From Bolinopsis microptera (taxonomy: Eukaryota; Ctenophora; Tentaculata; Lobata; Bolinopsidae): DNA of 64,000 nucleotides. A program made the translations under genes and the position numbers. Location of the stretch: positions 17,840,859 to 17,904,858 of the forward strand of contig NC_087081.1 of NCBI RefSeq assembly GCF_026151205.1, in the 5' to 3' direction. The notes under the pieces were generated by a model. It saw nothing but the letters and a program-made list of their open reading frames with translations, did not search any database and had not been told where the DNA came from. The stretch's first letter is position 1; each line of letters opens with the position of its first letter. Below, in pieces: positions 41,500-54,937 of the stretch.

Positions 41500-43035
41500 C
41501 AGCTTGGGGGCCAAAACTTTCAAACAGGGGGGCCCTAAATTTACAAACAGGGGGCCACACTTTCAAACAGGGGACCACATTAAAAAGCAGGGGGCTTTTT
41601 CACAGCAGGGGCCACACTTTAAAAAAGGGGACCACACTTAAAGCAAAGGGACCCCACTTACAAACAAAGGGGGGGGCCCCACTTAAAAAGCAGGGGGGGC
41701 CAAAACTTACAGCAGGGGGGCCCACTTTCAGCAGGGGACCCCCCTTACAGCAGGGGCCCCACTTTCAAAACAGGGGGGCCCCCTTACAGCAGGGGGGCCA
41801 CACTTTTCAAGGGGGGGAAACCCCAATTACAAACAGGGGCCCACACCTTTCAAGGGGGGGACCCCACTTACAGCAGGGGGGCAATTTTTCCCGCAGGGGC
41901 CACACTTTTTGCAGGGGGGGATTTAAGCAGGGGGCCACACTTTCAGGGAGGGGGCATATTCACCCGCAGGGGCCCCCATTACAGCCCGGGACCCCACTTT
42001 CAGGGAGGGGGCAAATTTTACCCGCAGGGGGCCACCTTAAAAAGCAAAGGGGGCCCCCATTACAGAGGGGACCACACTTACAGCAGGGGGGCCACAAATT
42101 ACGCAGGAGACCACACTTACGCAAAGGGGCCCCACCCTTTCAGCAGGGGGCCACAATTACAGCAGGGGGGATATTCAAAACAGGGGACCACACTTACAGC
42201 GGGGGGTAAAATTTAAAGAAAGGGGGCCACACTTACACAGGGGGGCCCAAAACTTACAGCCGGGGGGGGAAAAATTTTACAGCAGGGGCCACACTTAAAA
42301 AAGGGGGGCCCAAAAATTTTCAGCAGGGGACCCCACTTCAAACGGGGCAACACTTACCGCAGGGGGGCCAAATTTCCCGAGGGGGCCCCCACTTACAGCA
42401 GGGGACCCCACTTAAAAGGGAGGGGGGGCATATTCACAGCAGGGGGCCCCACTTACAGCCGGGGGGGGTATTCACAGCAGGGGGGCCCCACTTACAGCAG
42501 GGGACCACACTTACAGCAGGGGGATATTTACAGCAGGGGACCCACTTCAGCAGGGGACCCACACTTACAAACAGGGGACCCACCCCTTACGCCCGGGGGA
42601 CCACACTTTTCACAGGGGATCCCATTACAGCAGGGGCCCAACTACAGCAGGGGGCCCCACTTACAGCAGGGGGACCCCACTTACAGCAGGGGATTTCCCC
42701 TTTTCAGGGAGGGGACACACTTACAGCGGGGGCCACACTTTCAGCAGGGGCCCCACTTACAGCGGGACCACACTTACAGGGAGGGGGGCCACAAATTACA
42801 GAAAGGGAAACCCCAAATTTCCGCAGGGGACCACACTAACCCCAGGGGAAACCCCACTTACAGCAGGGGGGTATTCACAGCAGGGGGGCCACCATACAGC
42901 AGGGGCCCCCACAACGGCAGGGGACCACACTTTTTGGAGGGGGCCACACTTACACCCGGGGGGGCCACACTTACGGGAGGTGACCACACTTAAAAAGCAG
43001 GGGACCACACTTACCCCGGGGGGGGGGGGCAATTT
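41500..43035. repeat. Degraded ~19-bp satellite (CTTACAGCAGGGGACCACA)
   Basis: The clearest units read CTTACAGCAGGGGACCACA; others are altered by homopolymer errors. Roughly 75 units fit the length. Confidence 0.8.
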
Positions 43036-46000
43036 GCTTAACCCTAAAAAATCAACCCAAAATTTATCTCACTTAACCCTTTTTTTCACATTAATTAAAA
43101 GGACCAGTGACCCTCATAACAGTGAAATAACCCTTTGGGAAAAAAAACGTTTTTTTTTGATGCTGAAGTTAGGGTTTTTGGGCCCCGCTGATAACTGGGT
43201 TTTGGCCTCCTGCCAGGGCTCTCCCGTTTTTTCTGGTGTTCAGGGGGTCCCGAAGCCTAAATAGTTTTTTGGGAGCGAGAACCTGTGAACTGATATAGGG
43301 CTGCAACTGTGGAAAAGCTTTTCTTTTGCCCTTGGGGAGGGATCACTGCATCACGTGACGTTTGCGAAATCTCGTGACGTCACGTGAGACTGCAAATGAG
43401 GGAATCATACGGGCCCGCTACCCGTTCTTTTCGGCAGATAATTTGAGATTGGGCTTGGAGCATGAAAGAATTGGGCTGCTGGAGATTTTAACCCACGGTG
43501 CTTTTTTTTTGGAGCAGGGCAAGTGGGGGGTTTTCAAGGCCCGGGAAAGTTGGTTTGGGGTTTTTAAAAAAGGAAATGTGGGGGCGGGAAATCTGGAAGG
43601 GTTTAGAAAAAATGGGGGCTGCAGACTGGTGGGGGCGGTTTAAAAGCAAAGGGGGGGTTGAGAGTTTAAGTTAATTTTTTTGGATAGAAAGAAGGGAGGC
43701 CCCTTGTAAAAAGCCCGCGAGTTCCCAAAATCTGGGGGGAAAAGAGGGAAAATTTTCTAAACATGGGGCACCCCCCAAAGTATTAAAGTGTATCTCCAAT
43801 TTCCCCTCTACTGGACTATCAAAGATAAGTCCTGTTTTTGTCTTTAGGTACCCGGGTTTTCATTCCCCCCACCAAATACGCCAAAAGATTCCGGAGGAAT
43901 GGAAATTTTTTGAAAGTGGGGTCATTGTCATATTTTTCTGTTCCAGGAACTGGGCTTGGGGTGGGGCCTGGAAAAAATTTTTCAATTAGTGGTTATTTCC
44001 CTTTTTTGTAAAAAAGATTTGTGAAAAATTTAAATTTATCATTTTAAAAAATACTAGTATTTACACTAAAAATTATGGGAAGATAGCCGCGTTTTTTTTG
44101 ACCAAAATTAAAAAAAATCCCCTTTTTGCTGGAGGGGGTTATTTAAAAATTTTAAAATGATACGAAATTTTTTTTTTTAGCAGGGGCTTTAAAAAAAATG
44201 TGTAAATCGTCTTCCCGCTGGGGGGGTTTGTTAAGGGTTGATTATAAAATGAGGGGGTTTCAAGGGTGGAGTGGTGAGGGTAAAAAAAGTTTTAAATTTT
44301 TCAATTTCAATAAAAATTCAAAAAAAAAAATAGGCTTGTGAGGAAAAGAAGAGGAAAACCGGGTGGCCCGGTTTTTGAGGGGGTGAAACAAACTTGGTAA
44401 GTTGGGCCCCCCTAGTGAGCTAAATTTGGGGGCCGGCAGTTCGTTCATGGAGGGTTGCTTATCTGAAAAGCGGCGTGTTCTTCAGGTTTAAGTTTTTATC
44501 GTTAAGGTGGGATTTGAGGACTTATTTTTGTTCCAGGAGATGGAAAGTCCCGTGGTCAGGGATGAAGGGGGGGGCGGGTTTGATCCTGTCTGTGGATTCG
44601 TAATGGCGTTGTTTAGGGCTGTAAAAATCGTTTGTGTTCTTTTGCGGTGGTTTAGGGGTCTGTAGGTCTGTTCCCGGGATACTTTTGGGGGGACATTGTT
44701 TAGCAAGATATTTCGTAGGGTTGGGTTAGGAAATGCGTTGGGGGTGGCGGAGGTGGGGTTTTTCGTCTTGGTGAGGAGTTTTTGGAGAATTGGGGTTTAT
44801 TTAGTGGGTTTACTTTGATGTCGTGTTTCCGGGGTAAAAATTTGGAAAATAGGTTTTTGGGGATGAGGGATGGAAAGGAAAGGGAAAAAGAGGTTTCGTG
44901 ATCTCGGTCGTCGGGTTTAAAGGGTTTTCGAGGTTGAATTTTGTGGTGAACTTCGTCCAAAGATGGTGGGGATGGGGAAGGGGTGGAAAACCGTTTTAAA
45001 GGCAAAAGTGGGCTGGGCAGTCTGGGGTTCATCTTCGAGGTGTTTGAGGTGAAACAAAGTTGTAGGCTCTTCTGGGGGGAGGGGATCGGTTTACAGCGTT
45101 CTTTGGGGGAATTTGGGGGTTTCGGGGGGAATACTTACTGTAGAGGTTGGTGGGGCGTGGGTTTTTCTGTAGAAATGAGGTGGGGTTGTTTTAGGGTGGA
45201 TGGGGATTGAGGGCTCGGGAAAAGGGAAAGGGGGGTTGGGAAAGAAAGGGGGTTCTTGAGTGAATTTGAAGGGGCTTTGGGGGAGGGAATTTTTGGAAAG
45301 GGGGGGAAGGTTCTGCGTTGCTGTCTTTTTCTAAAAAGGGGGGGCCCGGGCCATCGTCAACGGGAAATGGGGTTTGGGAAGAGGGGGGATCGGGGCATGA
45401 GGAGAGCGCTAAGGATTATATTTCTGCTAGGCCTTTTTCTGCTAGTTTTAAAGATTTAGGGGGGGGCCCCTGGTTGGGCCCCCTTCTCTTGGGGGAAAAA
45501 AAGGGGGCGTTGAATTCGAGGGGAGGAGTTGTCCCAAGGGGAAATTGATTTAGGGAACCTATGGGGGTTGGGGGGGAGGTTTGGGGGGGAGGAGAGTTTG
45601 GGGGTTTTGTTCGTTTTGAAATTTAGGGTGACTTTAAGGGCCCCGGGGCATGTCCAGGGGGGTAGAGGCTCGAAAGTTAATGGGAGTGATAGGAGAAAAG
45701 GGGTTGAGGGAGGGTTAAAACGGGGCTTGAAGGGGAGGAGTTTTTAGGTGTATGGGGATTCGGCAAAGGGGTTTTTGGGGCCTATAGCGAGGACCTTTTT
45801 GGGGCGCTTTAAGGGGGGGTTTGTAAAAATAACTACGAGACAGATTGGTGCGCCCCGGTTTTGGATCTTAAAGGGTTGTCCCTAGGTTGAGGCCAACTTG
45901 GGTGGAAAATTTGCCCCTTGTTGGGTTTGGGTTTTGGATCTTTTTGTCGTTTTTGGGGTTTCCTTTAGGACTTTTTGCCGTTTTTGGGGGGGAAAGGAAA

Positions 46001-48649
46001 TTTTTGGGGGTCTTTTGTTCAATTGGTAAACCAATTTCTTTAAATTTAAAGTATTTTTTGTGGGTTAACAACCCCAGTTTTCGTTGCCCCTTTTCGGAGA
46101 AATTTTTAATTTAAAATTTCTAAGATTTTTTTTGATTTTAAAAAAACAGTACGTTGTTGGGGATTCAAATTGCCCGGGTTAAAGTAATTCGTTCAATAAC
46201 TCCATTATTGGGGTTAAAATTAAAATCAAAACACGTCGAAAAAGAAGGGAAAAAAAACAAAATTTTTTTTGCTTTGGCTGGCAGGGGTGGAATTTGGGTT
46301 TTTAAAGATTTCAAAAAAATTGAAAATTTTTTAAAACTAATTTTTAAAAGGGCCCCTTTTTTATTTTGCTGTGTTTTTAGGGGCGTTTTTTTGTTGGATT
46401 TTTTATAAAATTTACAAAAATTTGGGGGTTTTGGGGGGGAAAAACACAAAAAATTTGGGGGTTTGGGGAAAAAAACCCGATTTTGGGGTTTTCACCAGGG
46501 TAAGGTTTCTAAAGGGCCTTTTTGAGGGAAAAAAATTTTTCTTTTGGGCCCGGGGAAGACACTATTTTGGGGGTAAAAATTTGGTTTCCCCAACCCCTTT
46601 AATAATCACAGCCCGGAAAATTGTTTTTCTGGCCAAAAACGAAAAATTGTCGCACTTGGCAAAAATTTATTAACTTAAAATGTATCCAAACCAAAAGTAA
46701 GCTTTATTTTTTCCAAAACACAAAATCACAAGATGCCCTTTTTCGGTAAATAGACGAAAATTTCGGGGATTTTGTTTTTTAAAAAGATTTTCTCCCTTTA
46801 AAAACGGGGGGACCACTCATATTTATAAAGCAGTCTTTAAAGCTCCCCGATTTTTATGGTTTCTGAAATTAAATGGTCCATTTTGGTGGGGGCCCCCCGT
46901 CGCACTCTTCCAAAGGGGATTGGGGCTTGATTTCTTTAATACACCCGGGTTATTATGTAGTCAGGTTCTTCGTTGCTATCCCTTGGGGGGGGTAGAGTTG
47001 CGATAGAAATTTTTGGGGAATTAGAAATTTAAAAAGGGAATTTGTGTTAAAACAAAAACCCTTTAAAAAATAAAAAGAAATTTGTCTTTGATTACTTTTC
47101 CCTTTTGTTTTAAATTCCCTCTTGCTTAATCCTAAGAAAAATTTTTTGAACCCCCCCAACAAAAATTTCCCCCCCCGAACTAATTCGTAAAAGTAAGGGG
47201 GGGAGGAAGTGGTTTCCCCCCCTAATTGGGGAGGGCAGTCCGGCAACTCATTAATTTTTTTCTATCGTTTATAAAAAGATACGGGTTGTCCATTTTTTTT
47301 ACAGAGTCTTTTGAATTCCTTATTTTAACAGTTTTAAAAAGGGTAGTAGTGTGTAAACACTATTAAAAGATTTTGAGGAAAAAAAAAATCCCCGGCAAAT
47401 TGTAATTGATGATAAAAATTAAACCCTCTTTTTTCAAGTAAAAATTATTAATCTATGATTATTGAAATTTAGAAAAAAAGTTAAAAAATTTTTTGGCCCC
47501 TCGCCGGCATGGAAGAAGTTAGCACATTTTCCTAAACAAAGTGATCACTGATAAGGTTTTATTAGGGGGAACGGAATCCTTCCTTTTTTTATCTTGCAAA
47601 TTTAATTCCTTGTCCAAAAATAAAAATGCATCCTAAATTTATTTCGTAAAATGGTGGCGGATGCAAAATTAACCAAAAATATAAAATTAAAGTTTCCTTG
47701 TAGCTCTAAAAATTAAAAAATTAAACAGCTACTGGGAAAACATTTGTGTATTTATGTTGTGTGGTAAAGAAATTAAACACCGATAAAAAACAACGTTTAT
47801 CATTTTCCATTGCACTGAAAAAAATAAAAAAAGGGCAAAAAAGGGTTTGAAATTTTGCTAAAAAAAAAATAGGAACTATTTTTGTTGGAAGGATTACCGG
47901 GTTTGAAGTCGTTCTTTCAAACCCGGGCCAGATACTGTGGCCCAAAGGGCCGGGGAAAGAGATTTGTCACGTGTTTTTATGTATCAGGGGTTCCACCTCC
48001 TACCCCCAACCCCCCCACAAAAAAATTACCAAAAACCATTTTTTTTCCTTTTTTAAAAAACCCCAAAAAATTTAAACCCCCCAAATTTTAATCCAAACCG
48101 GGGAAAGGGAATTTAATTTATTTTTTTTTTACCAAAACTTTTCCCCTGGGCCCCTGCGCATTTTTTCCCCCAAAACCCCCCTTTTTGGGGGAAATTTTAT
48201 TTTCTTGGGAACACCTTCTTAATTTCATTTTTTTCCCATAATCTTTTTTCTGTTTTAAAATTTTTTTAAATCAGTCCCCGGCCCCCCCCAAAAACAATTT
48301 CAGGGGAGCCCCTAAATTTTTATACAAAAAAACCCAAAAAACCTTCCCCCCCCTTATCCCCAAAAACTGCCCCAAATTCCCCCTTAACCCCCTCCAACCC
48401 TAAATTCCCCCCTTTTAATGCAATATTTCCCCAACCCTCCCCCTTCCCCTTAATTTCAACCCTTTCCCCCTCCTTAAACCCCTTTTCCCAAACCGGGCCC
48501 CCAAAATTCCTATGCATATTCCCAAACGGGGGCCCCCAAAATTTCCTTAACTTGGAACCCTTTTCCCTGGGGGCCCCCTTTCCCCTTAAACGGGGGGAGG
48601 TTTTCCCTTTTAAACTGAAACCCTTTCCCTAATCCCACCCTTTTCCCCA
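43036..48649. other. No credible gene; error-rich sequence
   Basis: A short, cleaner stretch near 43310-43500 contains ATCACGTGACG and GTGACGTCACGTGAG. Elsewhere G-, T- and A-runs dominate. Frames on both strands are Gly/Lys/Phe/Pro-rich, as expected from inflated homopolymers. Confidence 0.6.
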
Positions 48650-50990
48650 AACGCCCCATATTCCCAAAACTGAAACCCTATACCCTAACTGCACCCAAAC
48701 CCCTAAAACTCCCCAAACCCTATCCCTAACGCCCCCTTTTTCCCCTTAACTGCACCCTTTTCCCCTAACTGCACCCTATTCCCTAACTGCACCCTTTTTC
48801 CCCCAAAACTGCACCCTTTATTCCCTAACGCCCCCCCTTTTCCCCAAACTGCCCCCTTTTCCCCCAACTGCCCTTTTCCTAACTCCCCCCTTTTCCCTAA
48901 AGCCCCCTTTCCCCTTTTAACCCCAACCCTTTTCCCCTTCCTCCCCAAATTTTTTCCCTAACTGCACCCCTTTTTTTCCCCCTAACTGCCCCCTATTCCC
49001 ACTGCACCTTTTCCCTAATGCACCCCTATTCCCAAAACTGCAACCCCCCAAAATTCCCTTTCCCTAAACTGCCCCCTTTTCCCCCCACTGAAACCATTTT
49101 CCCCAAACTGCCCCCTATTCCCTAACTGCCCCCTTTTCCCCTAACTGAAACCTATTGGCCTTACTGCCCCCATTTTCCCCTAACTGAAACCCTATTGGGT
49201 TATTTTGCACCCTATTCCCTAACTGCACCCTATTCTCTAACTGAAACCCTTTCGTTTTCCCTGAAACCATTTTCCCCCAAACTGCACCCTATTCCCTAAC
49301 GAAAACCCTTTTCCCCTTAATGCCCCCTATTCCAAACCTGCCCCCTTCGTCTACGCACCATATTTAACGGGCCCCCCTATTCCCTAACTCCCCCCTTTAT
49401 TCCCTAACTGCACCCTTTTCCCCAAAACTGCCCCCAAACCCCAAACCCCCCTTTTTCCCCCCTGCCCCATCCCCCTAACTGCCCCCTATTCTCTAACTGC
49501 CCCCTACCCCAAACGCCCCCTTTTTCCCTAACTGCACCCTTTTCCCCAAAAACGCACCCTATTCCCTAACTGCACTCTATTCGCTAATTTGGAAATCCTA
49601 TTCTCTAACTGCACCCAACTTAAACTGAAACCCCTATTCCCAAAAATGCCCCCCCTTTTCCCCTTTAACGCACTCTATTCGTTTAAACTGCACCTTTTCC
49701 CCCTAACTGAAACCCTATTCGCTAATGTCCCCTTTTCCCAAACCCTGCACCCAATTTCAAACTGCCCCCCTATTCCTTACTGCCCAAATTTTTCCCAACA
49801 GCACCCTTTTCCCGAACTGCACCCTAACCCCAAAAATTTCACCCTATTCAAAAACTGCACCCTTTTCCCCCTAATTTGCACCCTATTCCCTAACTTCACC
49901 CTATTCCCAAATAACCCGCACCCTTTTCCCCCAAAACTCCCCACCCTTTTCCCTTTTTTCACCCTTTTCCCTTTTAATTTTTGCACCCTTTTTTCCCCCA
50001 AAACCTTGCACCCTTTTCCCCCTAACTCCCACCCATTCCCCCTTTTTAACTGCCCCTTTCGCTTCCCTGCCCCCCAAAACCCTAACTCCCAACCCTTTCC
50101 TTCCCTGCACCATTTTTCCCCTAACTGAAACCCTTTTCGCTAACTGCCCCCCTTTTCCCTAACGCCCCCCTTTTCCCCTTTAAACTGCACCCTTTTCCCC
50201 TAACCCCACCCAAACCCTAACTGCACCCTATTGGTTTACTGCACCATTTTCCCCTTAACTGCCCCCCCAATTTCGCTTACGCACCATATTCCCAAAACGT
50301 CCCCTATTCGCAAAACGGGCCCCTTTTCCCTAACTGCCCCCTTTTTCCCAAATTTGAAACCCAAATTCCCTAACGGGAACCCCCTTTTCCCCCAAACTCC
50401 CACCCTATTCCCTAACTGCACCCTTTTCCCCCAAACTGCCCCCTTTTTTCCCTATGCCCCTATTCCCTAACTGCCCCAACCCCTAACTGCCCCCTTTTCC
50501 CCAAACTGCACCCTATTCCCTAACTGCCCCCTATTCCCAAACCCTCCCACCCTTTTCCCTAACTGCCCCCAACCCCCAAACTGCACCCTATTCCCAAACT
50601 GCACCCTTTTCCCCTTTAACTGAAAACCCTTTTCCCTAACTGTACCCTATTCGCAAAACTGAAACCCTTTTTCCCTAATTCCACCCTTTTCCCCTTTTAA
50701 CTGCCCCCTTTCCCTAACTGCACCCTATTCCCTAACTGCACCCTATTTCCCTAACTCCCACCCTATTCCCTAACTCCCCCTTTTCCCAAAACTGCCCCTA
50801 TTCCCAAACGCACCCAATTCCCTTTAATGCACCCAAATTCCCTAACTGCACCCTATTCCCTAACTGCCCCCTTTTCCCTAACGGGAACCCTTTTCCCCTT
50901 TTAACGCCCCCTATTCCCTAATGCCCCAAATTCCCTAACTGCACCCTTTTCCCAAAACGAAACCCAATTCCCTAACTGCCCCTTTCCCCT
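48650..50990. repeat. Degraded 18-bp satellite (CTAACTGCACCCTATTCC)
   Basis: Good units read CTAACTGCACCCTATTCC, i.e. GGAATAGGGTGCAGTTAG on the other strand, where consecutive units create TTAGGG. About 130 units fit. The proline/phenylalanine frames here are artefacts. Confidence 0.85.
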
Positions 50991-51299
50991 AGCGTTATCT
51001 TTTAAAAATTTAAACCCGGGTTTTGGTTGGATAATTGTTTGTTTACAGTTACGTGTTGTTTGTGGTTCATAAAAATCCCAAAAATAAAATATACCTGTGC
51101 TGGTTTTCATCAGAAAGGGTTTCCCGGGGTTTTCGTATACCCTAAACTTTAATCTTTCTGTTTTATCAATACTTTAATTACGTAATCACCCCGGGGGGGG
51201 TGGTTTCCAAAATGCTCCGGTTGTTTTCGGGGGGGGGGGGGGGGCCGGGGGGTTTGGGGGGGGGTTTTCGTTTATTAGGGAGGGGCCCCCTTAATTTAA

Positions 51300-52190
51300 A
51301 AAAGATTAACTAGCTTTTAATTTGTTTAATTTGCTGTTAATTAGTTTAAAATGGCGTTTAATTAGTTTAAACTAGTTTTTAATTGATTTTAACTAGTTTT
51401 GTTAATTAGATTAACTAGCTGTTAATGTTAAAACCCCTAGTTTTAAAATTAGATTAACTAGCTTTTAAATTGGATTAATAGCTGTTAATTAGTTTAACTA
51501 GCTGTTATTTTTAGTTTAAACTAGCTTTTTAATTTTAGATTAAACTACTGTTAATTAGATTAACTAGCTGTTAATTAGATTAACTAGGGGTTAAAAATTA
51601 GTTAAATTGCGGGTTAATTAGTTTAAACTGGGCTTTTAAGTTTAAAAATTTAACTAGTTTTAAATTTTTAGTTTAAATAGCTGTTAATTAGATTAAAAAG
51701 GCTTTTAATTAGTTTAAAACCCGGGTAATTTAAATTTAAACTAGCTTTTAAATTTTTATTTTTCTGGGTTTTAAATTAGTTTAACTAGCGGGTTTAATTA
51801 GTTTAAACCCTAGCTGTTATTTTAGTTAACTAGCTGTTAATTAGATTAACTAGCTGAAATTTTTGGGATTAATTAGCTGTTTTTTAAAAATTAACTAGGG
51901 GTTTTAATTAGATTAACAAGCTGTTAATTAGTTTAAACGGGGGCGGGTTTTAAATTAAAGATTAACTAGCTTTTGGGATTAGATTAACTAGCGTTGTTTT
52001 TGAAATTAAACTAGTGTTAGTTAGATTAACTAGTTTTAAATTTTAGTTTAAAACAAGAAAATAATTGGGTTTTTAACAAGCTGTTAATTAGATTAAAAAG
52101 CTTTTTAAATTTGTTTTAAACAAGCTTTTAAATTAGATTAACTAGGGGTTTAATTAATTTAAAATTTAAAACTAGCTGTTAATTAGTTTT
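51300..52190. repeat. Degraded 20-bp satellite (AGCTGTTAATTAGATTAACT)
   Basis: Many exact or near-exact units remain (for example around 51540-51590 and 51825-51850). Confidence 0.85.
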
Positions 52191-52694
52191 TAATTTTGGC
52201 CCCAATAAAAATTTTTTAAATATATATAAAGCTATAACTCCCAGAGAAAAACTTTTTTAAAAGTTTTACCTTTTATTTTTAAAGTAAGTCCATTAAAAAA
52301 AATATTAATATTTGCCCAATTTTATGGGACGAAATCTCCCAAAATTTTTGGGCGTATCCCCCAAATAGGGGAAAAATTTTTTTTTTGGCCTCTTTCCCTC
52401 AGTCTTTTTTGGGTTTTAAAATTTTTGATGAAATTTCACATACGGGTTCGGGGAACCACTAGCTACAAGTAAGCCCCTTTAAACCGGGGATGTTAGGCAT
52501 TTTCAGGGTTTTTGGCAAAAATTGGGGGCCAAATTTTTTCCCAAAAATTTGGGCCCCCGTGGCCTCCCCCCCCAGGGGGCACCGTTTTGGGGGTTTGGGG
52601 GCCCGGGGCCCCCCCTAAAAATTTTCGGCCCACGGGTTTTAGTTTTTTGGGCCCAATGATTCTCGAAACCAATTTTTCACAAAAAAAAACCCTT

Positions 52695-52696
<2 letters not shown>

Positions 52697-52754
<58 letters not shown>

Positions 52755-52755
52755 T

Positions 52756-52800
<45 letters not shown>
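52697..52800. repeat. C homopolymer block, almost certainly an error
   Basis: Two runs of tens of C separated by TTTAA. The poly-proline frame across it (52512-52901) is not a gene. Confidence 0.8.
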
Positions 52801-52802
<2 letters not shown>

Positions 52803-53209
52803 AACCCCCATTACCTTCCCCACCTAAACACTTTCCCAAAACCCAAAATTCCTTTCCTCCCTTTTTGGACCCTTTGGAGGGCCCTTCCCCCTTTTTACTA
52901 AGCTGTTAAAATTAAACCCTAATTTGGGCCCCTTAAATAACAACTTTTTAAATTAAAAAACCCAAGCTGAAAAATTAATTTCCGCGGAATTGGGTTTAAT
53001 TTTAAAATTAGTACGGGAAATTAAAAATTTTTTAGAATTTCGGGTTTTTACTTATCCCATTCATTTGATTTTTTTTTATTTTTGCAGTGGGAAAATAAGG
53101 AATTTCATGAACGCACAGCAGCTACTTTCAGAACTTTGGCCCAAAAGAATTTCCTAAGAAAAAATCTGTAAACCCCCAGTTACCAGCCACCATCAAAGTC
53201 GGAAATATT

Positions 53210-53490
53210 AAGTTTTTTCTAATAATTTTTAAAAAATAGAAATTTTAATAAGTATTTTAAGATCTAGAAATAGTAATTATTTCTAAAGATCAAAGAAATA
53301 TTAAGTATTTCTAAAGTTCTATAAATAGTCAGTTTTTTTTCCCTCAAAGAAATAAAAATAGTCAGTATTTCTAAAGTAATGAAAATAGTCATTTATTTCT
53401 TAAGAAAAAATAGCAGAATTTTCAAAAGAAAAAAAAATGCAGTAATTCAAAAAGGGAAATATAAATAGTCAGTAATTCTAAAGTAAAAAT
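53210..53490. repeat. Degraded AT-rich tandem repeat (AATAGTCAGTATTTCTAAAG)
   Basis: Several units with TAGTCAGTATTTCTAAAG recur with errors. Confidence 0.7.
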
Positions 53491-53511
53491 TTTTTGTCAA
53501 AACATGGGACC

Positions 53512-53885
53512 GGGCCCCGTTTTTTTGGGCCCGGGTCCCGGGACTGGGATTGGAAAAAGTGCCGGGACCGGGAATAAGCCCGGGGCCCGGGGGCCCGGGA
53601 AAAATAAGGGGGGGGCCGGGGGGACCGGGAATAAGCCCGGGGGCCCGGGGCCCGGGAAAAAAGCCCGGGGGGGGGGGCCCGGGCCCGGGAAAAAGCCCGG
53701 GGCCGGGCCCGGGGAAAAAGCCCGGGGGCCCGGGTTTGGGGGAATAAGCCCGGGGGCCCCGGGATTGGGAATAAGACCGGGCCCGGGGCCCGGGAATAAG
53801 CCCGGGGGCCCGGGTTTTTGGGAAAAGCCCCGGGGGGGGAAAAAACCCGGGGGCCCGGGGTTTTTTGGAAAAAAAACCGGGGGAT
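53512..53885. repeat. Degraded GC-rich repeat (GGGCCCGGGAATAAGCCC)
   Basis: GGGCCCGGGAATAAGCCC-like units with G/C-run errors. Pro/Gly/Arg frames on both strands are artefacts. Clean sequence resumes at about 53890. Confidence 0.75.
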
Positions 53886-53890
53886 CGTAG

Positions 53891-54937
53891 CTAACAAAAA
53901 TTTTACTTGCAATATTCTTTGATCTTATAATGTATAATTAATATCAGTATTTAGAAATATACTTCGCATGTATCCACACTATATTTACATTACACGTTCA
54001 ACTTGATATCATTATCAGTGCAGTGTGTACAACACCAACTCCACCGCGTTTCAACACCCATACCATGGTTACTTTGCAACTACTATTTTTCATCTCTTTT
54101 CACGTGGGTGGTTGTACAAACAAGAGGAATCTTTCGAATTATAATATAGATGTGAAGTGTCTCCCTCAATTTGATATTAAATGTGAGATTTCTCCCGCAA
54201 ATCAAATTAAAAAACAAATCAAATAATAATGCATATCTTCCTAAAACTTCATTCGAAAATTTCTTTTTCTTTTTTTTTTAATATGCCAAAACCAAAACAA
54301 TGGTGCCACTCGGAATGTTCAACTTTTAACTTTTTTACAAACACTTCATTCGAAACGTTCCAAAATAACAATTATTTGCACTACTTTTAGAAATCCTATC
54401 TTTCTTAATCCTTCAAATTTGACTTTAAAACTTAGAACTGTCTTTCGACAGTGTCTTAGAACTCTTGACGTCCGGAGGAAGTTTGTTCTCAGTTATGTGT
54501 ACTATGTACTAGACATATCTAGTTTACCGTATGGTCTAACTCGCTACTTTTACAGTATCCGCTGTTTAATATCAGATTAAGACCGGATCTGATCATTCCG
54601 AACATTTCCCGATACATAATCGGCCAAACCGCTTATAACCAATTGGAACGCTTCAATACGATGACCACGTATACGCCTCTCTGCCAACGTTGTCAAACTG
54701 AGGAATTGCCAGTAGGACGGTTGTATCAATCAGGCAGGCACTTTGAAGCTAACAATCTGGCCGTTTGACTTTGTGATGGTTATCCCATAGCAACCGTACA
54801 TAGCAAACCGTTTCGAAGAGCTTGATATTTGGAAACGCGCCTTAGAATTGATAAGAGGCTATTAAGCGCAACAAGCATAGTTTCATGCGCGCGTACCGTC
54901 ACGATCTTTTATTGTAGTTACGCGTCAAGCGTACTAA
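53891..54937. other. No confident gene
   Basis: Clean AT-rich sequence. A frame from ATG 54065 encodes 53 residues starting MVTLQLLFFISFHVGGC, which resembles a signal peptide, but nothing else supports it. A small perfect stem, ACTGTC-TTTC-GACAGT, lies near 54440. Confidence 0.4.

Larger units (their letters stand above)
40441..53890. other. Low-accuracy sequence block with inflated homopolymers
   Basis: Throughout this block homopolymers are lengthened and alternating bases are flattened (for example CACAC becoming CCCC, and long runs of G, C, T and A), while the sequence on either side is clean. Regular satellites that are perfect elsewhere appear here in smeared form. This looks like uncorrected long-read consensus or gap filling. 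None of the roughly 30 open frames in it shows a domain, and they should not be annotated. Any exon of the host gene lying here would be unreadable. Confidence 0.8.

Noticed and set aside
44260-50470. Many open frames on both strands, some over 100 residues
   Set aside because: They lie in the distorted block and are made of homopolymer-derived residues. No domain is recognisable.
52512-52901. 129-residue frame with a long proline run
   Set aside because: Created by an artefactual C homopolymer of about 100 bases.
53478-53912. Pro/Gly/Arg-rich collagen-like frames on both strands
   Set aside because: Both strands of a GC-rich degraded satellite; no genuine protein features.
54065-54226. Small secreted peptide starting MVTLQLLFFISFHVGGC
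   Set aside because: The signal-like start is suggestive, but the frame is short, has no splice or repeat support and no recognisable mature part.
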